The notes: generated by a model not told the origin, from the letters alone. A DNA stretch of 64,000 bases from an uncultured Lachnospiraceae bacterium (GCA_947588675.1 CANPYY010000001.1:1-64000), one strand, 5' to 3'. Shown: positions 7,203-16,341, counted from the stretch's first letter. A program made the numbers and translations.

Positions 7203-7400
7203 TTACATGTAAGGCATACATCTTTTCATCTGCTTCAAATTTGAAGCGTCAATTTCTGTCTGCTTTCTGAGATTTCTTTTTCTTTTTCTTGATTTTTTGT
7301 TAAGAATGTGGCTTTTATTAGCTTTCATTCTCATAAGCTTTCCCGAACCGGTCTGCTTAAAACGCTTAGCTGCCGCACTTCTTGTTTTCATTTTAGGCAT
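7203..7400 (-). CDS. rpmI: 50S ribosomal protein L35
   Basis: 65 residues, the usual size. It opens with [20 protein letters not shown] and continues with [15 protein letters not shown], the conserved basic stretches of L35. It sits between infC (14 bp upstream) and rplT (23 bp downstream) in the canonical order, preceded by AAGGAGG. Confidence 0.97.
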   Translation of the reverse strand: MPKMKTRSAAAKRFKQTGSGKLMRMKANKSHILNKKSRKRKRNLRKQTEIDASNLKQMKRCMPYM

Positions 7401-7414
7401 AATTATATTCCTCC

Positions 7415-7921
7415 TTATTTCTTTTCGGTTAAAAATACTACCATACTTCTGCCTTCCAGCTTAGCTGGTTTATCTACAACAGCAATATCCTCAAGTTTCT
7501 CAAAGAAAGTATCAAGTATCTGTTTTCCAACATTAACATGTGACATCTCACGCCCTCTGAAACGCAGCGAAACTTTAACCTTATCTCCCTTTGAAAGAAA
7601 TTTCCTGGCATGATTTGCTTTTGTATTTAAATCATTATTATCAATATTTGGCGACAATCGTATTTCTTTTATTTCCGTCACCTTCTGCTTCTTTTTTGCT
7701 TCCTTGTCCCTGCGCATCTGCTCATATCGGAACTTTCCATAATCGATAATCTTACATACCGGCGGTTTTGCATTCGGGGCAACCTTAACCAAATCCAAGT
7801 CTGCCTCCCTTGCCATACGCATAGCTTCCTTAACAGGCATAATACCTAACTGTTCTCCGTTTTCGCCGATAAGACGTACTTCCTTATCTCTTATTTGTTC
7901 GTTAATAAAAAAATCGCTAAT
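7415..7921 (-). CDS. infC: Translation initiation factor IF-3, AUU start codon
   Basis: 168 residues starting at the ATT at 7919-7921. That codon is preceded by GGAGGTG at 7 bp, and from it the protein begins with the family-typical [18 protein letters not shown]; the longer open frame upstream has no homology. The N-domain, a lysine-rich linker ([12 protein letters not shown]) and the C-domain with [11 protein letters not shown] are complete. IF-3 binds the 30S subunit and rejects non-canonical initiation, including on its own AUU codon, so the unusual start gives autoregulation. An L20-type leader and promoter lie upstream. Confidence 0.96.
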   Translation of the reverse strand: MSDFFINEQIRDKEVRLIGENGEQLGIMPVKEAMRMAREADLDLVKVAPNAKPPVCKIIDYGKFRYEQMRRDKEAKKKQKVTEIKEIRLSPNIDNNDLNTKANHARKFLSKGDKVKVSLRFRGREMSHVNVGKQILDTFFEKLEDIAVVDKPAKLEGRSMVVFLTEKK

Positions 7922-8012
7922 GGTTGTGCACCTCCAAAATAAATTAAAATTAATATTAACAAAATACAGAAAAAAAGCAGACAAAGTATTCTCTGTCCAC
8001 CAAATAAAACCT

Positions 8013-8142
8013 GCATATAATAAATACCTAATAGTATTTACTTTTATGCAAAAATGTCTTATTATTAACCCAAGTCACACATATGTGCTAAGGTGAGAGT
8101 GGACACACTCCGCTTCATGTTATTGCTGCAATATCTGCAACA
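8013..8142 (-). ncRNA. L20-type ribosomal leader with an attenuator-like hairpin upstream of infC
   Basis: Transcribed from the promoter at 8149-8177. The minus-strand motifs GTCCACTCTCACCTTAGC and GACTTGGGTTAATAA match what I recall of the Firmicute L20 leader (Rfam L20_leader), which imitates the L20 site on 23S rRNA. Downstream, 8013-8049 can fold as GCATA...TAAATAC/GTATTTA...TATGC followed by TTTTATTT, a plausible premature terminator. L20 excess would lower infC-rpmI-rplT expression. Family assignment is from memory of the motif, not a covariance search. Confidence 0.65.
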
Positions 8143-8148
8143 CAGGTA

Positions 8149-8177
8149 ATGATAACACCTCTTTATACATATGTCAA
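8149..8177 (-). promoter_or_regulatory. Promoter of the infC operon
   Basis: Minus-strand TTGACA (8172-8177), 17-bp spacer, TATCAT (8149-8154). The leader from here to the infC start is about 220 nt. Confidence 0.75.
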
Positions 8178-8211
8178 CACTTTTTAATAATAATTTATAA
8201 GGAATGATACC

Positions 8212-8658
8212 ATGAAAGGATATAACGCCTATAACAAATCTGTTGATACATGTGCATATATATGCGGCATTATCTGTCTTCTTATATTTATAACTGCCAA
8301 TCAGTACATAATCCGCAGCGTACCTCCATGTATGTTTCACTTAATCACCGGTTACTACTGCCCCGGCTGTGGAGGAACAAGAGCGATAGAATATGTACTG
8401 AGCGGTCATTTTATCAAAAGTATTTATTACCATCCTCTGGTACTATACGTTGCCCTGCCGGGTTTATTATTCCTTTTTACACAGACAGCATACAGAATCA
8501 GGAGAAGATTTTTTAAATCATCCTCTCCTGACAATACTCCGTTTCCGGTTATAACAATCCGCCCGGGCTATATCTATATCGCATGTATAATCATAATACT
8601 GCAGTGGGCTATTAAAAATCTTTCATTACTGCTATTCCATTATGACTTGCTTGGATGA
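8212..8658 (+). CDS. DUF2752 membrane protein
   Basis: 148 residues with about three hydrophobic segments (residues 15-32, 75-95, 122-140). The hallmark is YYCPGCGGTRAI, the CPxCGxTR motif of DUF2752 proteins, small membrane proteins of unknown function common in Clostridia and Bacteroidetes. The cysteine pair could bind metal, but nothing shows this directly. RBS AAGGAATG. Divergent from infC and convergent with the DUF4190 gene. Confidence 0.82.
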   Translation: MKGYNAYNKSVDTCAYICGIICLLIFITANQYIIRSVPPCMFHLITGYYCPGCGGTRAIEYVLSGHFIKSIYYHPLVLYVALPGLLFLFTQTAYRIRRRFFKSSSPDNTPFPVITIRPGYIYIACIIIILQWAIKNLSLLLFHYDLLG

Positions 8659-8665
8659 CGGGATA

Positions 8666-9043
8666 TTAATACATGCCTCTGAACATATCATGATCCACAT
8701 CCATATCAATACCATACATGTTATATAACATGTTATATAAATCCTGCAGCATACCTGTCTGCGCCATATAAAAAATAGTAATGCAGATAGCTATCGATAA
8801 TATAACTCCCATTGCTCCAAGTACTATTCCTCCTATGGCAAAACCTTTTGTATCTTCCTTCTGTATAATCGATACAATTCCAAGGGCTATGGCTGCAATA
8901 CCAAGCACTATTGAAAAATACCAGCAGCAGAACGATACAACCGACAATATTCCAATAACAAGCGATGCTATTCCCATACTGTTCTTTTTCTTCTTAAACG
9001 GATCCGGCATACCATACTTTTCATAATCATTTTCGCTGTCCAT
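8666..9043 (-). CDS. DUF4190 domain membrane protein
   Basis: 125 residues: a short charged N-terminus, then a hydrophobic pair typical of DUF4190 (GIASLVIGILSVVSFCCWYF and ALGIVSIIQKEDTKGFAIGG), then a third hydrophobic helix and a Met/Asp-rich tail (MYGIDMDVDHDMF). DUF4190 proteins are small envelope proteins without known activity. GGAGGGG site. It lies 36 bp downstream of thrS on the same strand and could be co-transcribed. Confidence 0.8.
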   Translation of the reverse strand: MDSENDYEKYGMPDPFKKKKNSMGIASLVIGILSVVSFCCWYFSIVLGIAAIALGIVSIIQKEDTKGFAIGGIVLGAMGVILSIAICITIFYMAQTGMLQDLYNMLYNMYGIDMDVDHDMFRGMY

Positions 9044-9079
9044 CTTAACCCCTCCATTAAATTTATTTTAATTATACAA

Positions 9080-11035
9080 TCATTCAGATACCTGTATTTC
9101 ACGTATCTGTTTGGTTCTTATTTCCCTGCATATCTCAGAGATAAACTCATCAATACTTTTGCTTCCTTCATCTCCAAGATATCTGCTTCTTACCGATACC
9201 GTATTGTCATCTTCTTCCTTCTGTCCTACCACAAGCATATATGGTATCCTGTGAAGCCTTGCATCACGTATCTTATAACCTATCTTTTCACTTCTCTCGT
9301 CAACACTGCTTCTTATTCCGTTTGCTCTGAGCTCCTTATTGATTTTATTTGCATAATCATGGAATTTCTCAGATATAGGAAGCACCTTTACCTGTTCGGG
9401 ACAAAGCCATGTAGGAAACTTTCCTGCATACTTTTCAGTAAGCCATGCCAGCGTCCTCTCATAACATCCTATACTTGTTCTGTGAATTATATAAGGTCTT
9501 ATTTTATCACCATTCTGGTCAACATAATACATATCAAACTGCTCAGCAAGAAGCGCGTCCCACTGAATGGTAATCATTGTATCCTCTTTACCATATACAT
9601 TTTTAGCCTGTATATCAACCTTAGGTCCATAGAATGCCGCTTCACCTTCTGCTTCTTCATATACTATTCCCAGCTCGTCAAGCACATCTCTGATTCTCTG
9701 CTGTGTTTCTTCCCATACTTCTGCTCCGCCAATATATTTATCCGGATTTTTGGGGTCCCATTTCGACAGTCTGTAAGTTACATCTTCTCCAAGTCCCAGC
9801 GTTGTAAGACAATATTTTGCAAGCGCCAGACATCCTTTAAATTCTTCATCCATCTGATCAGGTCTTACAATAAGATGTCCTTCAGATATCGTAAACTGCC
9901 TTACCCTCGTAAGTCCATGCATCTCTCCCGACTCCTCATTACGGAAAAGAGTAGATGTTTCCCCGTATCTTAAAGGAAGATCCCTGTACGATTTCTGGCT
10001 GTTCTTATATACATAATACTGGAATGGGCATGTCATAGGTCTTAATGCAAAAACTTCCTTATCTTTTTCTTCATCTCCAAGAACAAACATACCTTCTTTA
10101 TAATGATCCCAGTGTCCCGATATTTTATAAAGGTCGCTCTTTGCCATAAGAGGCGTTTTGGTTCTTACATATCCCCACTCATTATCCTCCAAATCTTCTA
10201 TCCATCTCTGAAGTTCCTTTATTATAATAACTCCGTTAGGCATAATAAGCGGAAGTCCCTGACCTATTACATCCACTGTGGTAAACAGCTCCATCTCACG
10301 CCCAAGCCTGTTATGATCACGTTTTTTAATATCCTCAAGATGCTCAAGATATTCTTCAAGCTCCGATTTTTTATCAAACGCCGTTCCGTATACCCTGGTA
10401 AGCATCTTATTTTTTTCCGAACCTCTCCAGTATGCTCCCGATGAGGATATCAGCTTAAATGCTTTTATCGGTTTTGTACTCATAAGATGCGGTCCGGCGC
10501 AAAGGTCAGTAAATTCTCCCTGGCTGTAGAACGATATAGTTGCATCTTCAGGAAGGTCATTTATAAGTTCAACCTTATAAGGCTCATCCCTTTTCTGCAT
10601 ATATTCTATCGCTTCGTCCCTTGGAAGCGTAAAACACGTAAGTTCATTGCCCTCTTTAATAATTTTCTTCATTTCAGCCTCTATTTTATCGAGAGCTTCC
10701 CTGTCAAAAGGAGGGCAGTCAAAATCATAATAAAAACCTGTATCTATAGAAGGTCCGATTGCAAGCTTTGCTTCAGGATAAAGCCTTTTTACCGCCTCTG
10801 CAAGAACATGTGAAGCAGTATGCCTGTAAGCTGCCTTTCCTTCTTTGTCTTTAAATGTAAGAATACTCAGTTCACAGTCGTCTGAAACTACAGTACGCAA
10901 ATCAACAACCTCTCCATTAAGCATTCCCGCACATGCCGCCCTTGCAAGTCCTTCGCTTATATCCTTTGCGATATCATACACCGACATAGGGCTTTGATAT
11001 TCTTTAATCCCACCGTCTTTCAACTTAACTTTCAT
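9080..11035 (-). CDS. thrS: Threonine--tRNA ligase
   Basis: 651 residues from the ATG at 11033-11035 (AAAGGAAG upstream; the longer frame adds only six residues). Domains in order: TGS (1-60), editing/N2 domain with HTASHVLAEAV (about 76-86), class II catalytic core (about 240-540) with motif 2 in HGLTRVRQF and zinc ligands expected at MTCP, EMHG and YIIHRTS, and an anticodon-binding domain (540-640). The zinc-site motif reads RPMTCPFQYYVYK rather than the E. coli-type MNCPGHM. No T-box fits in the 50-bp gap from the upstream LRR gene, so regulation by tRNA-Thr is not evident here. Confidence 0.96.
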   Translation of the reverse strand: MKVKLKDGGIKEYQSPMSVYDIAKDISEGLARAACAGMLNGEVVDLRTVVSDDCELSILTFKDKEGKAAYRHTASHVLAEAVKRLYPEAKLAIGPSIDTGFYYDFDCPPFDREALDKIEAEMKKIIKEGNELTCFTLPRDEAIEYMQKRDEPYKVELINDLPEDATISFYSQGEFTDLCAGPHLMSTKPIKAFKLISSSGAYWRGSEKNKMLTRVYGTAFDKKSELEEYLEHLEDIKKRDHNRLGREMELFTTVDVIGQGLPLIMPNGVIIIKELQRWIEDLEDNEWGYVRTKTPLMAKSDLYKISGHWDHYKEGMFVLGDEEKDKEVFALRPMTCPFQYYVYKNSQKSYRDLPLRYGETSTLFRNEESGEMHGLTRVRQFTISEGHLIVRPDQMDEEFKGCLALAKYCLTTLGLGEDVTYRLSKWDPKNPDKYIGGAEVWEETQQRIRDVLDELGIVYEEAEGEAAFYGPKVDIQAKNVYGKEDTMITIQWDALLAEQFDMYYVDQNGDKIRPYIIHRTSIGCYERTLAWLTEKYAGKFPTWLCPEQVKVLPISEKFHDYANKINKELRANGIRSSVDERSEKIGYKIRDARLHRIPYMLVVGQKEEDDNTVSVRSRYLGDEGSKSIDEFISEICREIRTKQIREIQVSE

Positions 11036-11085
11036 CACAGTACTTCCTTTCACGATATAATATTTATTATTGCTTTTTTCTGTTT

Positions 11086-13041
11086 TTACAGCGAAATCAA
11101 TGTTGTACCTGTTTTATCTGCAATGCGCCTCATTATATAATTATCCGGTCCTACGACAACTGCCAGCCTGTCACATTCAGAAATGCAACTTGAAGAACCT
11201 CTTTTAAAATTCTTTGAATTAATTGCAACTGATTTCAAATTCTTTAAATAATATATTGAATGCCATTTCATTGAAGTAATATTTGGTCCAAATTCAATTT
11301 CTGTAAGTTTTGATACATGGTTAAACGCCTCTGACCTTACTACTTTCACACTGTCAGGCGCAGTAAATTTCTTATCCGATTTACATGGAGGATATTTAAT
11401 CAGTTCGGTTTTGCTTCCATTATATAAAACACCGTTATCTGTTCTGTAATAAGCGCTTCCGCCTTCAAAGGCAGCCAGCCTGCTGCATCCGTCAAACACT
11501 CCGGTTCCCATTTTTCTTAATCCCGACGGTATCCTGAATCTTGTAAAATCACATGATTCAAATGCGTGTGAGCCTATTTCCTGCACCGACCCCGGAATGG
11601 TAATATTTTTCAGACATTCACATTCCGCAAATGCACCTGAGCCTATTTTAACCGTACCCGAATTAATCACAACCGTTTCAAGTTTAGATGCACCGGAAAA
11701 TGCATCATTACTTATATACCTTGCAGAAATAACAACGCTCTTTAAATACGGATTTCCACTGAAAGAACCCTGCGGAACCGTCTGAAGCGAAGACGGCGTT
11801 CTAAAGGAACTGCTTGTTTTATTAAGCGGATACTGCAACAGCTTGGTTTTTCCCTTATCATATAAAACTCCATCCTGACTGCAATAATAGGCATTGCCCG
11901 CCGCCACATATATTGCCTTCAGACTTGTGCAGTTATTAAAAGCCCGCATATTAATTCCTTTTACGCTTGCAGGTATATATATTGTTTTCAGTTTCCTGCA
12001 GTCGGCAAATACAAACTTTCCAATATATGTTATTTTGGATTTCAGTTCAAGATTAGTTATCTTTGTTCCCTGAAACGCCCCATTTCCGATAAACTGCATG
12101 TCAGGACTTAAATCCAGCTTTGTAAGTCCACTGTAGGCAAACGTACTGTCGCCAATTGCATAAGTCTTCCTGCTCATCTTTACGCTCTTTAACTTCTTAC
12201 AGTTATAAAATGCTTTCTTTTTAAGTATTATTGCATTTTCAGGCAATTTAACCGAAGCAAGCGAAGTACAGTTATAAAACAGCCTTTCAGGAATATTATT
12301 AAGTTTTTTTGGAAGCGACACTTTTTTAAGAGAAGTACAGCCCGCAAATATTCCTGTTCCAAGTTTCGTCTTTTCATTCTCAAATACCGCCTGAGTCAAA
12401 TCTCCACATTTATAAAAAGCCTCGTTATTAACTTTAACTACGCTTTTTGGAATACGCACTGACTTTAACGCATAATTTTTAAAAAACGCCCTTTCTCCAA
12501 TTGTTTCCGTTTTATCGCCAAATTTTACAGTATTCAACTTATAACAGCGGTCAAACGTCCCAGTTTCAATTTTTTTAACTCCATCCGGAAGAATTACCTT
12601 TTTCAACGATATACATTCGGCAAAAGCCTTTTTCCCTATACTTTTAAGCTTTTCATTAAACCATACCTCTTTAAGCGACGAACAGCCTGCAAAAGCATAG
12701 TTTCCCATACCCGTCAGTTCCCGTGGCATTTTTACGGAAACAAGTTTTTCTGCATCTTCAAAAGCCGAATATCCGATATATTTTACCGTATCAGGTATTA
12801 CAACCGAAGTAATCGCAGTTTTCTCAAACGCTTCCTCGTCAATTTCCGTTACAGTAAATCCTCCTAAAGAGGCCGGAATCACAATATCGCCTTCTTTTAT
12901 CTCTGTTCCGGTTACAATAGCATCTTTTTCATCAACCCGATAAGTAAAACCATTTTCAGTATAATCTTTAGCCGATGCCGGTACTGAATATATAATACAT
13001 GCCATAAAAAATGTAAGTATCGTGATAATTACTTTTTTCAT
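11086..13041 (-). CDS. BspA-like leucine-rich-repeat surface protein
   Basis: 651 residues. A signal peptide (about 1-24, ending near ASA) is followed by about 20 repeats of the BspA/LRR_5 type, with the recurrent pattern AFxxCxxLKxVxLP (for example KAFAECISLKKVILP). Two inserted YYCSQDGVLYDKGKTKLL-type segments (a similar one reads YYRTDNGVLYNGSKTELI) separate repeat blocks. Such proteins are exported and in other bacteria bind host or neighbour-cell proteins. No wall-anchor motif or membrane tail is seen at the C-terminus, so it may be secreted or held by other means. Its own promoter lies at 13116-13143. Confidence 0.85.
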   Translation of the reverse strand: MKKVIITILTFFMACIIYSVPASAKDYTENGFTYRVDEKDAIVTGTEIKEGDIVIPASLGGFTVTEIDEEAFEKTAITSVVIPDTVKYIGYSAFEDAEKLVSVKMPRELTGMGNYAFAGCSSLKEVWFNEKLKSIGKKAFAECISLKKVILPDGVKKIETGTFDRCYKLNTVKFGDKTETIGERAFFKNYALKSVRIPKSVVKVNNEAFYKCGDLTQAVFENEKTKLGTGIFAGCTSLKKVSLPKKLNNIPERLFYNCTSLASVKLPENAIILKKKAFYNCKKLKSVKMSRKTYAIGDSTFAYSGLTKLDLSPDMQFIGNGAFQGTKITNLELKSKITYIGKFVFADCRKLKTIYIPASVKGINMRAFNNCTSLKAIYVAAGNAYYCSQDGVLYDKGKTKLLQYPLNKTSSSFRTPSSLQTVPQGSFSGNPYLKSVVISARYISNDAFSGASKLETVVINSGTVKIGSGAFAECECLKNITIPGSVQEIGSHAFESCDFTRFRIPSGLRKMGTGVFDGCSRLAAFEGGSAYYRTDNGVLYNGSKTELIKYPPCKSDKKFTAPDSVKVVRSEAFNHVSKLTEIEFGPNITSMKWHSIYYLKNLKSVAINSKNFKRGSSSCISECDRLAVVVGPDNYIMRRIADKTGTTLISL

Positions 13042-13115
13042 ATTAATTTTCCTCCCTGCTCATAAGCTTCATTACAACCCTTAACCTCTTACTGTTTCCT
13101 GTCCGATTATAATAT

Positions 13116-13143
13116 TCTATACCACAATATACATATTAGTCAA
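13116..13143 (-). promoter_or_regulatory. Promoter of the BspA-like gene
   Basis: Minus-strand TTGACT (13138-13143), 16-bp spacer, TATAGA (13116-13121); TAGAAT at an 18-bp spacer is an alternative -10. Confidence 0.5.
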
Positions 13144-13163
13144 CTTATTCATTATGCTTTTTC

Positions 13164-13192
13164 TTGATTTTTACCCCATATTGTAATATATT
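13164..13192 (+). promoter_or_regulatory. Promoter of thyX
   Basis: TTGATT (13164-13169), 17-bp spacer, TATATT (13187-13192), about 40 bp before the thyX start. Confidence 0.6.
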
Positions 13193-13232
13193 GTATATAC
13201 AATTATTGTTTTATACCTAAAGGAGTGAGATT

Positions 13233-13904
13233 ATGAATATAATTGAACCGTCAGTTGAGATAATCGACATGAAAGATTACAGCGACATTCTGAAAAAAAT
13301 TGAACGGGTGGGCAGAGTCTGCTACAAAAGCGAGCGCAGCATAACGGAAAACTCAGCGGAACAGTTTGTTAAAAACATAATATCCAATGGACATGAATCA
13401 GTTATCGAGCATGAACTCATTACCGTAAAAATTATCTGCGACAGAGGAGTAACCCACGAAATAGTAAGGCACAGAATTGCAAGCTACAGCCAGGAAAGCA
13501 CAAGATACTGCAACTATTCCAATGATAGCTTTAATAACCGCATTACAGTTATTAATATTGCTTCCGGCTTTAAGTATGACCTTAACAATGAAACAGATGC
13601 AAAAAAATATGAAATATGGAATCACGCAATGGAAAGCGCTGAAAAATATTATTTTGAACTTCTGAAACTTGGAGCCGCGCCTCAGGAAGCACGGTCGGTA
13701 CTTCCTAATTCGTTAAAGACCGAGATTATCGTAAGCATGAATATAAGAGAGTGGCGTCACTTCTTCACATTAAGGCTTGATACAAAAGCCCATCCGCAGA
13801 TGCGTCAGGTTGCGGGAATGCTTTATGAGGAATTTGTATCAAAACTTCCGGTATTTTTCAGCAAACTGGATGTAGATTACAGCATAGACGCCGAAGAACA
13901 ATAA
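13233..13904 (+). CDS. thyX: Flavin-dependent thymidylate synthase
   Basis: 223 residues. The ThyX motif is present as RHRIASYSQESTRY (about residues 77-90), the FAD- and dUMP-binding loop; HESVIEHELITV and SVLPNSLKTEIIVSMNIREW are other conserved blocks. ThyX makes dTMP from dUMP with methylenetetrahydrofolate, FAD and NADPH and replaces ThyA in many anaerobes. AAAGGAGTGAG precedes the ATG. The stop abuts that of the convergent membrane-protein gene, with no terminator between them. Confidence 0.96.
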   Translation: MNIIEPSVEIIDMKDYSDILKKIERVGRVCYKSERSITENSAEQFVKNIISNGHESVIEHELITVKIICDRGVTHEIVRHRIASYSQESTRYCNYSNDSFNNRITVINIASGFKYDLNNETDAKKYEIWNHAMESAEKYYFELLKLGAAPQEARSVLPNSLKTEIIVSMNIREWRHFFTLRLDTKAHPQMRQVAGMLYEEFVSKLPVFFSKLDVDYSIDAEEQ

Positions 13905-14444
13905 TCATATCGTCTGCATTATATATGATACCGCAGACACCAGAAAAACACACAGAGCAGTTAAAATAATCATAACAAAATTAACTATAAGGCCTCCGGC
14001 AATTCTCCTGCGGGGGCCTGCTCCGTATAACAGGCACATATCGCATATCCACATTGCTATAAATATAAGTATGATAAACAGAATCATATACATAAAACCT
14101 ATCGTTTCATACTTTGATATTACAAACATATACAGCAAAAATCCCACTGCATTAAAAAGCATAAAAGGAATATATGATATCTGTATCCTGTATATTGCCG
14201 AAAACATTGCATTAACCAGATTAAACATTCCAAATATCATAAGCGACGCTATAATTACGTCATGACTGTACGAATACCCTGAAACCATATATCCGATAAC
14301 CGCGCATATTATAACAACAAATCCCAGTATAATCTTGACCGGAGTTTTAAATATACCGTTAATCCTGTTATATTGTTTATATACCGCATTATTTTTTAAT
14401 GATTCAAATCCTTCTACAATCCTGTCAAGCAATTCATTAATCAT
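13905..14444 (-). CDS. Hypothetical five-segment membrane protein
   Basis: 179 residues from the ATG at 14442-14444, preceded by AGGACGG; the TTG 12 codons upstream would overlap radA. A basic amphipathic N-terminus (about 40 residues) is followed by five hydrophobic segments between residues 45 and 175, with GPRRR in a cytoplasmic-type loop. No family was recognised. It starts 20 bp after radA and is probably the last gene of that operon. Confidence 0.65.
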   Translation of the reverse strand: MINELLDRIVEGFESLKNNAVYKQYNRINGIFKTPVKIILGFVVIICAVIGYMVSGYSYSHDVIIASLMIFGMFNLVNAMFSAIYRIQISYIPFMLFNAVGFLLYMFVISKYETIGFMYMILFIILIFIAMWICDMCLLYGAGPRRRIAGGLIVNFVMIILTALCVFLVSAVSYIMQTI

Positions 14445-14463
14445 AATATATTTCCCGTCCTTC

Positions 14464-15831
14464 TTATATAAGTTCTGCAAGCTCCTTTATATTTTTTATA
14501 CCATAACATTTTATCGGCTTATCTTCAAGCATATCTTCATTTGCCTTAGGAACAATACATGAAGTATATCCCATCTTTGCCGCTTCATTAATTCTTCTCT
14601 GCGCCATTCCTACCGCGCGCACTTCGCCCACAAGCCCTACTTCTCCAAATATAAAAGTCTTATCGTCAAGCGCCCTTCCTCTGTAACTGGAAAGCACGGC
14701 GGCAATTATTGCAAGATCAAGCGCAGGTTCATTAACCTTCAATCCTCCTGCAATATTGACATAGGCATCATAATCAGCCATATGTATTCCCATACGTTTT
14801 TCTATAATCGCCATAAGAAGCGTAATCCTGTTAAAATCAATTCCTACCGCTGTACGTCTTGGGTAATTAAATCCCGTCTGGCATACTAATGCCTGAACTT
14901 CCAACATAATAGGTCTGGTTCCTTCGAGCGTGCACGCCACAACAGACCCCGCTTCATTTTCGGGTTTACCCTGCAGCATATATTCAGATGGATTCATCAC
15001 TTCTGCAAGACCTGTATTTTTCATTTCAAATACACCTATCTCATTAGTTGAGCCAAAACGGTTTTTAACCGCTCTTAGCATACGGTAAGCCGCGATATTG
15101 TCACCTTCAAAATAAAGCACCGTATCTACCATATGTTCAAGCACCCTGGGTCCTGCAACAACACCTTCCTTAGTCACATGTCCCACAATAAATACCGATA
15201 TTTCCATCTGCTTTGCCAGCCTGAGTATTGCAGATGTACACTCCCTTACCTGGCTTACGCTTCCGGGCGCGGCGTCGACATCTTCCTTATATACCGTCTG
15301 TATTGAGTCTATAACTACTACATTAAAACCTGACGCACCCTCCTCAGTAATAATTTCTTCTACAGAATCCAGACATGTTTCACTTAAAAGCGACAGCCTG
15401 TCATTGAAATCTCCTATTCTGTCCGCCCTCATCTTTATCTGTTTAAGAGATTCTTCACCGGATACATACAATATACTAAGTCCTTCCATGGACATGTTAC
15501 GGCACATCTGCAAAAGAAGCGTAGATTTACCTATTCCCGGGTCGCCTCCGACAAGCGTCAGCGAACCTTTAACCACGCCTCCTCCAAGCACCCTGTCAAG
15601 TTCTCCTATACCAGTATTATACCTGTCTTCTGTTTCTATTGACACTTCGGTAATTCTGGATGGTTTTTTCATCTCCAACACTCTTTGTGAATACCCTGAT
15701 TTTCCCTTCCCTTTTAATTTCGGGCTCTCAACCATGGTATTCCATGCCCGGCATCCCGGACACTGACCCATCCACTTTGCAGCCTCAAATCCGCACTCTT
15801 TACAAAAAAATACCTGCTTTTCTTTTGCCAT
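14464..15831 (-). CDS. radA: DNA repair protein RadA
   Basis: 455 residues from the ATG at 15829-15831 (AAAGGAG upstream). N-terminal C4 zinc finger (CKECGFEAAKWMGQCPGC), RecA-like ATPase with Walker A GGDPGIGKST (about 97-106), the RadA KNRFGST motif (about 250-256), and a Lon-like C-terminal domain. RadA is a branch-migration helicase in recombinational repair. In many Firmicutes radA follows clpC, as here with one small gene between. A hairpin at 15870-15897 separates it from the upstream gene. Confidence 0.96.
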   Translation of the reverse strand: MAKEKQVFFCKECGFEAAKWMGQCPGCRAWNTMVESPKLKGKGKSGYSQRVLEMKKPSRITEVSIETEDRYNTGIGELDRVLGGGVVKGSLTLVGGDPGIGKSTLLLQMCRNMSMEGLSILYVSGEESLKQIKMRADRIGDFNDRLSLLSETCLDSVEEIITEEGASGFNVVVIDSIQTVYKEDVDAAPGSVSQVRECTSAILRLAKQMEISVFIVGHVTKEGVVAGPRVLEHMVDTVLYFEGDNIAAYRMLRAVKNRFGSTNEIGVFEMKNTGLAEVMNPSEYMLQGKPENEAGSVVACTLEGTRPIMLEVQALVCQTGFNYPRRTAVGIDFNRITLLMAIIEKRMGIHMADYDAYVNIAGGLKVNEPALDLAIIAAVLSSYRGRALDDKTFIFGEVGLVGEVRAVGMAQRRINEAAKMGYTSCIVPKANEDMLEDKPIKCYGIKNIKELAELI

Positions 15832-15869
15832 AACCTCTCCTTTAATTAAAAACCGCATATATTTATAAA

Positions 15870-15897
15870 CGGGGCTGCCGTATGTTCGGCAACCCCG
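15870..15897 (-). terminator. GC-rich hairpin between the small protein gene and radA
   Basis: CGGGGCTGCCG/CGGCAACCCCG (plus-strand view), fully paired with one G-U on the minus strand, followed there by TTTATAAAT. Probably a partial terminator or processing site ahead of radA. Confidence 0.55.
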
Positions 15898-15924
15898 GCA
15901 TAATTATTTATAATGTGCTTTCAC

Positions 15925-16341
15925 TTATACTATCTTAACTGCTTCCACAGTCCTTACGCTTTCTTCATCAAGCTCTACGCTAAGTACAAGTTTTCCACTA
16001 AGGTTAGTTTTAATAACTCCTATTTCTTTTCCGTCAACAGTTACCCTGTACGAGCTTTCAGGTTCAACGCCAAGAGTTATCTGTGTATCAGAAGTACCGT
16101 AAACATTCATTTTTACAGAATCTTCCGTAGCTTTAAACCCGGTCACTGCCGTTCCTGCAACAGACTCATATAAAAACTGACCGTTTTTTTCAAGTTTGGT
16201 TATCTCCTTAAAAGTCTTAACTTTATATAAGTCCCCCTCATAAGCAAAATCTGAAAGTTTGGTTTTACTGTCTAACAGATAATTACCAAAACTTAATGTG
16301 TTATCTTCTTCTATACGAATCAATTCGTCCACAACAGCCAT
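15925..16341 (-). CDS. Conserved small protein of unknown function (often labelled 'endosialidase')
   Basis: 138 residues with no signal peptide. The N-terminal part (DELIRIEEDNTLSFGNY, then LYKVKTFKEITKLEKNG) and a beta-rich C-terminus match a compact protein I recall from many Lachnospiraceae genomes, where it is often labelled endosialidase. It is far too short for, and lacks the catalytic features of, a real endosialidase, so the label is unsafe. Preceded by AAGGAGG and 61 bp downstream of clpC in the same direction. Function unknown. Confidence 0.7.
   Translation of the reverse strand: MAVVDELIRIEEDNTLSFGNYLLDSKTKLSDFAYEGDLYKVKTFKEITKLEKNGQFLYESVAGTAVTGFKATEDSVKMNVYGTSDTQITLGVEPESSYRVTVDGKEIGVIKTNLSGKLVLSVELDEESVRTVEAVKIV

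Noticed and set aside
9251..9973. 240-codon plus-strand open frame
   Set aside because: It lies wholly inside thrS on the opposite strand, has no RBS, and its translation is rich in Tyr, Ile and Phe without a recognisable domain.
11036..11085. T-box riboswitch ahead of thrS
   Set aside because: The gap to the upstream gene is only about 50 bp, and no T-box core sequence was seen on the minus strand.
13233..13904. CRISPR arrays, rRNA genes or insertion sequences anywhere in the window
   Set aside because: No regularly spaced repeats, rRNA motifs or transposase-like proteins were found on reading both strands; the coordinates given are only a placeholder.
15925..16341. Endosialidase
   Set aside because: The label is common for this family in databases as I recall it, but 138 residues without catalytic motifs cannot be an endosialidase.
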